DNA from: Synechococcus sp. NOUM97013
GTDB taxonomy: Bacteria; Cyanobacteriota; Cyanobacteriia; PCC-6307; Cyanobiaceae
Assembly (NCBI RefSeq): GCF_014279815.1
Contig: NZ_CP047941.1
Span: forward strand, 2,294,001-2,358,000
DNA: 64,000 nucleotides
Direction: 5' to 3'
The first letter of the stretch is position 1. The number at the start of each line of letters is the position of its first letter. The position numbers and the translations under genes are program-made. Positions 19,605 to 28,252 of this stretch are shown here, one piece after another. The notes beneath the pieces were generated by a model that saw only the letters and a list, made by a program, of their open reading frames with translations, was not told the DNA's origin and ran no database searches.

Positions 19605-22600
19605 TTGATCGAAGAGATTGTTGAAATCGCCCAAAGGGCATCAAATATCCGTGAGCGCATTGCGCATTATCGGTCACGAAAGCATTGCGCATATGACCCA
19701 CAAGGCAAATACTATTCAGATGAATTCATAAAAAACCTTACTCCTGAGACTCAGAATGAAAACCTGTTGAGATCTCGACTTCAATATCTAGCCATTCATA
19801 AAGATGAGCTTGTTGAGGCCTTTAGTTGCATGCCAATTTACTCATCATTCACCCTGCCAAAATGGGCACAAACGCTTTTAGAAATAATGAGTACTTATGA
19901 ATTAAATGAATGCAAGCCAAAAGAAATTAGACATCAAACAGAAGACGGATTCTTGCTGTTTCCAAAACTACTGGCCCCATTCACAAACCACTTCGACAAA
20001 AACTTAGAAAAATTACTGGCGGTGTACCCCTCAATATTTGAATTACAAGCAATCCTGGATTTAAAAACTGAACTTCTCATTGAACTATCAGAGGTGACAG
20101 CGAGGGTCGTCAGCACAGAACTGTCAATGAAAAAATATTTTTACGAGAAAAATAAACCAACACGAGAACCCAAAGAAAGATATCAAGACTACATGGATCA
20201 ATTTGTCGACAATCCGCAGCAACACATCAGGCTTTTTCTACGCTATCCCGTTTTAGCGCGTTTACTATGCATGATATGTTCACAAACGCTGGAAAATCTT
20301 ACAACATTTGCACATCGCTTTGAAAGCGATCGCTCTGAGATCGCAAAATACTTTAAACCAGAAAAAACTTATGAAAAACCAGATCTTTCAATCATCAGGC
20401 TGTCATTTACCCATTCCGACCCTCACAACCAAGGCCAAAAAGTCTGGAAGGTCACAACCAATCATTCCTTCTCATTAGCGTACAAGCCAAGAAGCTTTGA
20501 TATTGACAAAGCTTACGCCGACATCATTAAGTGGTATAACAACGGAAGCCAACATCAATCTTTAAAAACAGCTCCTTTTATCTCAAGAAAACATTATGGG
20601 TGGACATTATGGATTGACACGAACAGAAGCGTAGCGAGTCGGAAAGAAGCCAGTGATTACTTTCAACGACTTGGCGCACATTGTGCGATACTGTTTTTGC
20701 TTAACGCGACAGATTTTCACGAAGAAAACTTCATCATCCAACAATCCGATCCAATTCCAGTCGACCTAGAGACAATTGGATCAAGTTGCATGTCGTATTA
20801 TACGCCAGAGAATACTTCTGACCTGCCATTTTATCTTGAGTCGTTATCACTTTCAATCCAAGCACTAGGCGCTTACCCACGTTGGCTTCAAAATAAAAGC
20901 GCAGGGGCACCGGCCATAGCACTCGGGGGCTCAGCCGGTCGTCAATCCATTGACAACAATACGCTTGTCATTCGTTGGAATCAGGTTGGAACTGCGGATT
21001 TAAACTATCAATATGTGGAAGGACCTGTTGGTTGGATATCACTGTCTCCTCAAATCAACGGCGAGGAGCAAAAATTAGTTCACTATATTGAAGACTATTT
21101 GGCAGGCTTTGAAGATGCATATTTACATTGTTTAGAGAACAGATCTTTTCTCTTGAAGTCAAAAGAGTCCCCATTTTTGGCATTCGACGGACTCAACACA
21201 CGCGTTGTGCTTCGCAATACACAAGAGTATTTTGATCTCCTACAGCCAGCAACCTCACACGACATCCTTACAAGTGGCCTGGCTTATTGTACTTTCCTAG
21301 AAAAGATATGCCACAGACAACTGGGCAATTATGCACATAATCTCTATTTCACTTCAGAATCAGAAGCAAATTCACTATTTTCCCGAGATATTCCGTACTT
21401 TTCAGGAAGAATTGGAAGGACAACTGCTGACGGTCAAACGGAAAAACCCTACGGAAGCAACGATCCCAAAGCATTCACCTATAAACTTAAAATTGCCAGT
21501 CAAGCCAAGCTTGAAGACTATAAACAGCAGATCAAATCGATATTTGGTTCCTACCAACAATCTATCGAACCGCCTGCGCTATCCGTTAAAGCAACACAAG
21601 CGCCACAAACGAACAAAGACATATTAATCAAAGGAGTGCGCAATCTCACAGATCTGTTTCTCAACTCAATGGTGACCATTGCTGGCTTCAATGGTTGGTA
21701 TAGCGTTTACTCTTACAAGCAAAATCCAACTATATCCTACAGATTTCCACTCCCCTGGACGAGTGCGGGTACTGCAGGAACATCCATATTTTTAAACAAT
21801 GCAGCAACTATGCTTAAAGATTCGAGTTTATCTACATTAGCCGAAAAATTATCAGTGAACTCATTGAGTGAGCTCATAAAGAACTTTGGATTAGCCGATC
21901 AATATTCAATTGCACTTTGCAAGGGGCTTGAAGGAATTGCATCACCAATTTATGCCTGTTTGTGCGCGCATCGGCTCTCACAATCCGAAAGAGCTTTGGA
22001 GCACGCGGCAGATTTTATTGAAACGATGGGCACAAACTATAAAAACATAAAATTGAGAGATTTATCTCTTATCTCAGGAGCCTCCGCAGACTTAATTGTA
22101 TTAAGTGAACTATATCAAAGGACTCAACGACCTCTTTTAAAAGAGATTATCAATGTTTTGGCCATGAAACTTGTAATGGCACTTGAATCTCTGAATTCTT
22201 TTTTAAACACAAATCCACAACTACAACCCATAGAGCCAGGAGTTGCCCATGGCATCTTTGGAATTTTATTGGCAATCGATAGGGCTAATGATGTTGAACC
22301 GAAAGACATTTATCGATCAGTCATTCTTCACTATGGATACAAGGAAATGAAACGGTACCTTGATCAACCCAACGAACGTGATGAGCGCTTTACAGGCTGG
22401 TGTCGTGGACCCGCTGGTGAAGGCCTTGCAATTCTTGATAACCAACTCCTGCTCAATTCTCACCTATCAATGATGACAAATGATTATATTGACACAACAA
22501 TAGAGCTCACGAAAAGAAGTCTCGGCCAAGATTTTGCCCATCTTTGCTGTGGGGAGTCTGGTCGTTTGATTTTTTTAGCAACAGCTGGTGAACAGCTAAA

Positions 22601-22802
22601 TCGCCCTGAATTATCAGATTTAGCTGTCAACCAATCAGTTAATCTGCTAAGGCAATATGAGGATACAGGATATCTGATGATGCAATCTATTACATCGAGT
22701 TGCCTAGTTCCTGGATTACTAGATGGACATGCCGGCATTGGCCTTGCCTTATTAAGTGTTCTTCACCCAAAATCAACATCCAATTATTTATGCCTGCGAT
22801 GA
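19605..22802 (+). CDS. lanM: Class II lanthipeptide synthetase LanM, ProcM-like
   Basis: This 1065-residue two-domain enzyme dehydrates Ser/Thr in a precursor and joins them to Cys. The dehydratase half keeps the kinase-like site: D272 and H274 in SDPHNQGQ, K294 in LAYKPRS, D370-H372-N375 in ATDFHEENF and D387 in PVDLET. The cyclase half keeps H882 (GVAHGIFGI) and zinc ligands C933 (GWCRGPAG) and C981-C982 (HLCCGESG). The CCG in place of the usual CHG is the feature of ProcM-type enzymes that process many prochlorosins. The only N-terminal start in frame is TTG 19605, 19 bases after an in-frame stop. The stop overlaps the next gene (ATGA). Confidence 0.93.
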   Translation: MIEEIVEIAQRASNIRERIAHYRSRKHCAYDPQGKYYSDEFIKNLTPETQNENLLRSRLQYLAIHKDELVEAFSCMPIYSSFTLPKWAQTLLEIMSTYELNECKPKEIRHQTEDGFLLFPKLLAPFTNHFDKNLEKLLAVYPSIFELQAILDLKTELLIELSEVTARVVSTELSMKKYFYEKNKPTREPKERYQDYMDQFVDNPQQHIRLFLRYPVLARLLCMICSQTLENLTTFAHRFESDRSEIAKYFKPEKTYEKPDLSIIRLSFTHSDPHNQGQKVWKVTTNHSFSLAYKPRSFDIDKAYADIIKWYNNGSQHQSLKTAPFISRKHYGWTLWIDTNRSVASRKEASDYFQRLGAHCAILFLLNATDFHEENFIIQQSDPIPVDLETIGSSCMSYYTPENTSDLPFYLESLSLSIQALGAYPRWLQNKSAGAPAIALGGSAGRQSIDNNTLVIRWNQVGTADLNYQYVEGPVGWISLSPQINGEEQKLVHYIEDYLAGFEDAYLHCLENRSFLLKSKESPFLAFDGLNTRVVLRNTQEYFDLLQPATSHDILTSGLAYCTFLEKICHRQLGNYAHNLYFTSESEANSLFSRDIPYFSGRIGRTTADGQTEKPYGSNDPKAFTYKLKIASQAKLEDYKQQIKSIFGSYQQSIEPPALSVKATQAPQTNKDILIKGVRNLTDLFLNSMVTIAGFNGWYSVYSYKQNPTISYRFPLPWTSAGTAGTSIFLNNAATMLKDSSLSTLAEKLSVNSLSELIKNFGLADQYSIALCKGLEGIASPIYACLCAHRLSQSERALEHAADFIETMGTNYKNIKLRDLSLISGASADLIVLSELYQRTQRPLLKEIINVLAMKLVMALESLNSFLNTNPQLQPIEPGVAHGIFGILLAIDRANDVEPKDIYRSVILHYGYKEMKRYLDQPNERDERFTGWCRGPAGEGLAILDNQLLLNSHLSMMTNDYIDTTIELTKRSLGQDFAHLCCGESGRLIFLATAGEQLNRPELSDLAVNQSVNLLRQYEDTGYLMMQSITSSCLVPGLLDGHAGIGLALLSVLHPKSTSNYLCLR

Positions 22803-23887
22803 ACCCTTTTTCAAACATCGATCGTGTAGAAACAATCTCGCCAAAAAACTTTTTTGATGATTATATTCTTCCCGCAAGGCCTTTAATCATCGAAGATAGT
22901 TTATGCGGTAGAGCTCTGCATTCGTTCGCCCACAAAGCGAGGCTTCCAAAACGCTACCTCCATAGCTTGATACCACTTTCTTATGGGTTTGGAAATTTTT
23001 TAGATCAGCAAAATAGAGCCTTAACGGAAGAAGAAAGTGCGGCAGTAAAGTCGCCTCCTTGCGTCACCTTGTCTGATTATTTAAATGAATATCAAACCGA
23101 AAAATTTTCGGGACTCTATTGCAATGAGGTGGCTTTGCCGAAAGCGATTCTCTCTGACTACTCGAGACCAAAACTGACGGAACTTGGCTTGCTTGATGAT
23201 GTTGATTATCGATTCTTTGTTGGAGGAGAAAAAAACTATGCACATCTACATTTCGACGGCGACCTAAGACATGTTCTTTTTCATCAATTGCTAGGGGAGA
23301 AGACAATTGTTTTAATCCCCATATCTTCTACTGATAAACTTTTACCAGTAGCGCATTGGTCAGGGCACTGTCTTCAAAATTTTTCGAATCAAGAGCTGAA
23401 TGATTTTGTTCACTATGTAGGTGGAAGCTGTATCAAACTTTCTGCAGGTGAGACACTTTATTTCCCGGCTGGAATTTGGCATTTTGTTCGCTACGAGTCG
23501 TTATCCATCTCCATCGCATGCCGATTTGGACGAACCCAAAAAATTAAGTTTCTTGGTAACAACGTCCACAAAAATGACGAGTTTCTGAAAATATTCTCAC
23601 AGTTATCCGCAAGTCAATATTCGAACTCAAATGAGTTTTTCGAGGTGGTAACTGACAACTTAATTAAATCGTATTCACTATTTTCGGCGAGCTCGTCGGA
23701 AAAGGTGAGTCAGATGAATCAAGCTTACAGATCAATCGCTGCACAATACGGCAGAAGCAAAAGTGAATTATTCTTGCCCTTTTCCAGCGAATTTTCTTTG
23801 GCAATACAATCTTTATACGAGAGCAAATACGCCCAACACGTCGATCAAATGCTTCGAGAAAAGATGGGATGGATTAGTGCTTCGTAA
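22799..23887 (+). CDS. Cupin/JmjC-type Fe(II)/2-oxoglutarate hydroxylase, coupled to lanM
   Basis: The 362-residue protein fits the cupin_8/JmjC-like hydroxylases: H151 and D153 (HLHFDGD) and H228 (YFPAGIWHFVRY) are the expected iron ligands, and K168 in GEKTIVLIPI matches the 2-oxoglutarate-binding strand. Family members hydroxylate protein side chains. The ATG at 22799 overlaps the lanM TGA, giving strict coupling; an ATG at 22790 is the alternative. I infer that it is a tailoring enzyme of the lanthipeptide. The C-terminal third (about 250-362) is helical and unassigned. Base composition is AT-rich like lanM. Confidence 0.83.
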   Translation: MNPFSNIDRVETISPKNFFDDYILPARPLIIEDSLCGRALHSFAHKARLPKRYLHSLIPLSYGFGNFLDQQNRALTEEESAAVKSPPCVTLSDYLNEYQTEKFSGLYCNEVALPKAILSDYSRPKLTELGLLDDVDYRFFVGGEKNYAHLHFDGDLRHVLFHQLLGEKTIVLIPISSTDKLLPVAHWSGHCLQNFSNQELNDFVHYVGGSCIKLSAGETLYFPAGIWHFVRYESLSISIACRFGRTQKIKFLGNNVHKNDEFLKIFSQLSASQYSNSNEFFEVVTDNLIKSYSLFSASSSEKVSQMNQAYRSIAAQYGRSKSELFLPFSSEFSLAIQSLYESKYAQHVDQMLREKMGWISAS

Positions 23888-23966
23888 AAGGCTTTTAGAG
23901 AAGCATGAAATATGGATATCCAACGTAAATGCACTTTTGATGCAAACCTCAAATCTAGAATTAAAA

Positions 23967-23997
23967 TCTTGAAAAAACGCGAAATTCAAGACTTTTT
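23967..23997 (+). terminator. Weak terminator-like hairpin at the end of the lanthipeptide operon
   Basis: TCTTGAA (23967-23973) pairs with TTCAAGA (23985-23991), followed by CTTTTTC. The stem is short and AT-rich, so termination would be modest. Confidence 0.4.
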
Positions 23998-24104
23998 CAC
24001 TGAGTGAGCTATCGCTGAAGCAAAACGCTTTAATTACGCAGTCGCCAATCATGAGTTTTGACTTTTGCCCATGGAAACGGAGACATCCCACCTCCAACAG
24101 ATTT

Positions 24105-25355
24105 CTAGGTCGTGTAATCGGCGTTGATTCGCACGTATTGATCCGATAGATCACAGCCCCAGCCGGATCCAGAGCCTGGCCCCGTGCCGACATTCAGACG
24201 AATGACGACGACGTCATCGTCCAAATAACGCCCACAAGCCCGCTCGCTGAGATAGATGGAGGCCGCCGAGCGATCGAAAGCGAGGGGCTGACCATCGGCC
24301 ATCAGCTGGTGGTCACCGATCCAGAGGGCAACAGCGTCAGGGTCAAACAACACACCGGAACGCCCCGCCGCCGCAACAATCCGACCCCAGTTGGGGTCTC
24401 TGCCATGCACGGCGGTCTTGACCAGCGAGGACCCGCAGACCGTGCGAGCCATGTGCACAGCGTCCTGGTCGCATGAAGCTCCCTGCACCTGCACCTCGAT
24501 CAGACAGGTGGCTCCCTCCCCATCGCGGGCGATAGCACGCGCCAGATGTTGCGCCACCCGGGTCAAACCCTCCTCTAACGCTGCATAAGCCGTGTCTGGA
24601 AGCGCTTCACCAGCGGCAAAGGCCAACACCGTGTCATTGGTGCTGGTGTCGCCATCGACCGTGATGGCATTAAACGATCGCCGTACAGCTCGCTGCACCA
24701 TTCCCTGCCACACATCAGCGGGGACCCCGGCATCACAGGTGAGGTAGCCCAGCATGGTGGCCATGTCGGGATGGATCATCCCCGATCCTTTGGCCATGCC
24801 CCCAAGCCGGACCCTACGCCCAGCCAGGGTGGCTTCCAAAGCGATCTGCTTCTCCACCAGATCGGTGGTGAGGATGGCACCAGCAGCGGCAGCTCCACCC
24901 TCGGGATCCAAAGCGTCCACGAGCGGGTCTAAGCCACCAAGCAACACCTCCATCGGGATCGGCACGCCGATCACACCTGTGGAGCAGATCAGCACCTGAT
25001 CAGCGTCGACACCCAAACGATCTGCCAGGGCCTGCGTCGCACGCTGACTGTCAATCAAGCCGCGATCACCCGTGCAGGCATTCGCCTGTCCGGAATTGAT
25101 CAGCACCGCTCGGGCCTGGCCTCCAGTGGCGAGCAAACGTTCAGCGCAAAGATCCACGCAAGCGGCACGCACCACCGAGGTGGTGAAGGTGCCGGCACAG
25201 ACCGCACCCTCTGGCGCCAGAACAAGTGCAAGATCCGGCTTACCCGACGCCTTCAGCCCGGCCGTGATTCCGGCACCAAGAAAGCCGGTGGGAGCGGTGA
25301 CGCCTCCCTCCACCACCATCCACTCAGAGGAAGCCCTGCTGTTGTCGGCAACCAC
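24105..25355 (-). CDS. argJ: Glutamate N-acetyltransferase / N-acetylglutamate synthase ArgJ
   Basis: ArgJ transfers acetyl from N-acetylornithine to glutamate in arginine synthesis and is made as a self-cleaving precursor. Visible are GGVTAPTGFLGAGI, FTTSVVRAACVDLC, VLINSGQANACTG, STGVIGVPIPM, GGMAKGSGMIHPDMATML (cleavage before the Thr), ITVDGDTSTNDT, CGSSLVKTAVHGRDPNWGRI and the C-terminal Y-V-R-I-N-A-D-Y-T-T. The start is uncertain: GTG 25355 gives 416 residues with 11 before the conserved Trp, ATG 25319 is shorter, and ATG 25397 would overlap the divergent coaE start. Base composition returns here to GC-rich. Confidence 0.95.
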   Translation of the reverse strand: MVADNSRASSEWMVVEGGVTAPTGFLGAGITAGLKASGKPDLALVLAPEGAVCAGTFTTSVVRAACVDLCAERLLATGGQARAVLINSGQANACTGDRGLIDSQRATQALADRLGVDADQVLICSTGVIGVPIPMEVLLGGLDPLVDALDPEGGAAAAGAILTTDLVEKQIALEATLAGRRVRLGGMAKGSGMIHPDMATMLGYLTCDAGVPADVWQGMVQRAVRRSFNAITVDGDTSTNDTVLAFAAGEALPDTAYAALEEGLTRVAQHLARAIARDGEGATCLIEVQVQGASCDQDAVHMARTVCGSSLVKTAVHGRDPNWGRIVAAAGRSGVLFDPDAVALWIGDHQLMADGQPLAFDRSAASIYLSERACGRYLDDDVVVIRLNVGTGPGSGSGWGCDLSDQYVRINADYTT

Positions 25356-25395
25356 GGATCCACGCGAGACACTGGTGTCATCCTGCCGCCGCGTC

Positions 25396-26046
25396 ATGTC
25401 TCGCCAACGCCGCATCGGCCTGACCGGTGGAATCGCCTCCGGTAAAAGCAGTGTGAGCCGCTGGCTGGCGCAGCAAAACGTGCCTGTCTTGGACGCCGAC
25501 CAGTACGCCCATGACGTCATTGCCCCGGGGGAGCCCGCCTGGCAGGCCGTGATCGATCGCTACGGCAGCGCAGTCCTGCATCCAGGATCTGACCCGACAC
25601 AACCTGCTTTAAACCGTGCAGCACTCGGCAGCATCGTCTTTGCGGATGCTCAGGAGCGGCGCTGGCTGGAGGGGCTGATTCACCCCGTCGTACGAGATCG
25701 CTTCGAACACGAACTGTTGAAACTCAGCAATGAGCCGGTTGTCGTGCTGATGATCCCACTTCTGTTTGAAACAGGGATGGCATCAATCTGCAGTGAGGTG
25801 TGGGTTGTGAACTGTTCACTCGAGCAACAACGTCAAAGACTCATGGCACGCAACGCCTTGAGTGCACAAGCAGCCGATCAGCGAATCCAAGCCCAGTGGC
25901 CCCTGACCCGCAAATGTGAACTCGCTGATGCAGTAATCAACAACAGCGGCCCCCCACAACGCTGGCGAGCTCAGATTCGTGGGCTTTTAACGCCATCAAC
26001 ACAGCAAGCTTCCGCATCAACTGACGCGATGAATGGCCATCAATAG
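25396..26046 (+). CDS. coaE: Dephospho-CoA kinase
   Basis: The 216-residue kinase phosphorylates dephospho-CoA in the last step of CoA synthesis. It starts MSRQRRIGLTGGIASGKSSV with the P-loop GGIASGKS, then DADQYAHDVIAPG, LNRAALGSIVFAD, HPVVRDRFE, VLMIPLLFETGM and a lid-type segment with SAQAADQRIQAQWP. It is divergent from argJ, with start codons only about 40 bases apart if argJ begins at 25355. Confidence 0.95.
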   Translation: MSRQRRIGLTGGIASGKSSVSRWLAQQNVPVLDADQYAHDVIAPGEPAWQAVIDRYGSAVLHPGSDPTQPALNRAALGSIVFADAQERRWLEGLIHPVVRDRFEHELLKLSNEPVVVLMIPLLFETGMASICSEVWVVNCSLEQQRQRLMARNALSAQAADQRIQAQWPLTRKCELADAVINNSGPPQRWRAQIRGLLTPSTQQASASTDAMNGHQ

Positions 26047-26137
26047 ACGCCCACAAGCAGTCGCATCCCGACACACATAGCCGTCTTGACCAATCCATCA
26101 CAAATTCACTACGTTCCGCTTCTGATCAACTTTCACC

Positions 26138-26758
26138 ATGTCAACGCGACGGCTGAGCCTCTCCTTGGGATGGTCCGCACTCCTAATGCTCTCAGCGCAG
26201 ACGGCACGGAGCGAGTCGATGCCCTACCAATGCTTCGACCGAACAACGCGTCGTCCGGTCGCCGCCAGCCTTGTTGACCTCAGCACAGCGGAAGTCAGCT
26301 GCGAACCAACAACGCTGCTCCAACCCAAGAACACCTCCTCCGAACTTGGGACAACAGCATCCCCGGAACAAGTCGAGACAGAATCCGAGATCAGCAGCGG
26401 ACCAAGCCCCTACGCCGATGTCACGGCCGATCCGGACGCCGTAAATGCGACTGTGCGCAACAACCCTTTAGCCGCACGACGCTCCATGAATCTGGCCCGT
26501 GGTGCTGCAACGCGAAGGAATGGCGGTTTGAGGGTCTACCGCCCAGGAATCTGTATGTATGCCAGTGCCTCCAACAATCCCTGTTTGATTCATGCAGGAC
26601 CAGCTGGATTTGAATTCAACATTCCTGGTGGATCGCCAGGGTGGGAGGAAGCAGGCGACGCCCCATCGGTGATGACGCGAGTTCTGATTGCCGCGGACGG
26701 TCGATCTGTGCTTCAGATCGACCAGAACGATGTGATCAACCCTTCAACTTCTGACTGA
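26138..26758 (+). CDS. Secreted protein of unknown function
   Basis: I do not recognise the family. The 206-residue protein has a clear signal peptide (about residues 8-26, SLGWSALLMLSAQTARS) and a mature part with Cys in PYQCFD, VSCEP, ICMYAS and NPCLIH, possibly forming two disulfides. It also has a segment AGFEFNIPGGSPGW. The 3' end overlaps the end of gatB on the other strand by 23 bases. GC-rich composition suggests a resident gene. Confidence 0.7.
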   Translation: MSTRRLSLSLGWSALLMLSAQTARSESMPYQCFDRTTRRPVAASLVDLSTAEVSCEPTTLLQPKNTSSELGTTASPEQVETESEISSGPSPYADVTADPDAVNATVRNNPLAARRSMNLARGAATRRNGGLRVYRPGICMYASASNNPCLIHAGPAGFEFNIPGGSPGWEEAGDAPSVMTRVLIAADGRSVLQIDQNDVINPSTSD

Positions 26759-28208
26759 GGATCTGGTTCGCCAGCTTGGGATCAGCCTTGCCACCGGTCT
26801 TCTTCATGAGCTGACCGACAAAGAAGCCCTGGAGCTTGTTCTTGCCACCGCGGAAGGCCTCCACCTCAGCAGGATGAGCAGCCAGCAACTCCTCAACGAT
26901 GGCCGTGATCGCTGCAGGGTCACTGATCATGCCGAGGCCACGCTCATCCACGATCGACTTGGGTGAACCGCCTTTCTCCAGCAATTCCGGAAGAATTTCC
27001 TTGGCGATCTTGCCGCTGATTTTGCCGCCATCAATCAGCTGCACCATCTCGGCCAGTTGCTCAGGACGGAAGGGCAGCGCGCCGTAGGTCAGGCGGTTGC
27101 TATTCACATAGGCAGCGATATCACCCGTGATCCAGTTGGACGCGAGCTTGGCGTCAGCCCCTGCCGCCACAACAGCTTCGAAGTAATCCGCCATCGGGCG
27201 TTCATCCGTGAGCACCCGGGCGTCGTATTGAGACAGCCCCAAGTCATCGGCGTAACGATGGCGCTTGGCCGCAGGTAGTTCCGGCAATTCCGAACGCCAG
27301 CCTTCGCGCTGATCGACACTCACCTCAATCGGTCCCAGATCAGGATCGGGGAAATAGCGGTAGTCACTGGCGCCCTCCTTGCTGCGCATGCTCTTGGTGA
27401 GCTGCTTGCCCTCGTCCCAAAGACGGGTTTCCTGCACGATCGGCTCACCGGTCTCGTAAGCCTTGATCTGCCGTTGGATCTCGTATTCACAGGCCTTCTG
27501 AATGGCCGAGAACGAGTTCATATTCTTGATCTCCACCTTGGTGCCGAACGGCGCATCCGGCCCACGGCGAACGGAGATGTTGACGTCACAGCGCAGCGAA
27601 CCCTCCTGCATGTTTCCGTCGCTGACGCCGAGGTAGCGCATGATGCGACGGATTTCCGAGGCATACTCCGCCGCCTCACGGCCCGTGCGCAGGTCCGGTT
27701 TGCTGACAATTTCCGCCAACGCCACCCCAGCGCGGTTGTAGTCCACCAACGAGTGGGTGGAGCCAGCCAGGCGATCACTGCCGGCATGCACGAGTTTTCC
27801 AGCGTCTTCTTCCATGTGAAGGCGCTCAATGCCGATCTTTTTCAGATAAGTGTCTTTGCCCTTTTCGGCCACCTCCACTTCGATCCAACCGTCCTCAGCG
27901 ATCGGTTCGTCGTATTGGGAGATTTGGTAGTTCTTGGGCAGATCGGGATAGAAATACTGCTTGCGGTCGAACTTGCTGTGTTCGGCAACATTCAAATTCA
28001 AAGCCATCGCCGCTTTAACGGCGTACTCGAGCACCTTCTGATTCAGCACCGGCAACGTTCCCGGCAAACCACAGACCACCGGGTCAATGTGGGTGTTGGG
28101 TTCATCCCCAAACGTGGTCGAAGCCGCTGTGAAGATCTTGCTGTCTGTACCCAGCTGCACATGGGTCTCCAGACCGATCACGGCTTCCCAGGCGCTCTCC
28201 GCAGCCAT
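26736..28208 (-). CDS. gatB: Asp-tRNA(Asn)/Glu-tRNA(Gln) amidotransferase subunit B
   Basis: GatB converts Glu-tRNA(Gln) or Asp-tRNA(Asn) to the amidated form together with GatA and GatC. The 490-residue protein shows WEAVIGLETHVQLGT, LPGTLPVLNQKVLE, KFDRKQYFYPDLPKNYQISQ (split across the motif), EDAGKLVHAG, GSLRCDVNISVR, EIKNMNSFSAIQKA and a C-terminal GatB/YqeY tail domain with LVGQLMKKTGGKADP-like sequence. The ATG at 28208 has GGAG upstream and gives the normal length. Confidence 0.97.
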   Translation of the reverse strand: MAAESAWEAVIGLETHVQLGTDSKIFTAASTTFGDEPNTHIDPVVCGLPGTLPVLNQKVLEYAVKAAMALNLNVAEHSKFDRKQYFYPDLPKNYQISQYDEPIAEDGWIEVEVAEKGKDTYLKKIGIERLHMEEDAGKLVHAGSDRLAGSTHSLVDYNRAGVALAEIVSKPDLRTGREAAEYASEIRRIMRYLGVSDGNMQEGSLRCDVNISVRRGPDAPFGTKVEIKNMNSFSAIQKACEYEIQRQIKAYETGEPIVQETRLWDEGKQLTKSMRSKEGASDYRYFPDPDLGPIEVSVDQREGWRSELPELPAAKRHRYADDLGLSQYDARVLTDERPMADYFEAVVAAGADAKLASNWITGDIAAYVNSNRLTYGALPFRPEQLAEMVQLIDGGKISGKIAKEILPELLEKGGSPKSIVDERGLGMISDPAAITAIVEELLAAHPAEVEAFRGGKNKLQGFFVGQLMKKTGGKADPKLANQILSQKLKG

Positions 28209-28252
28209 CTCTTGTCTCCATGCGTTCGCTGATCTTATGGAAGCGACGCACA

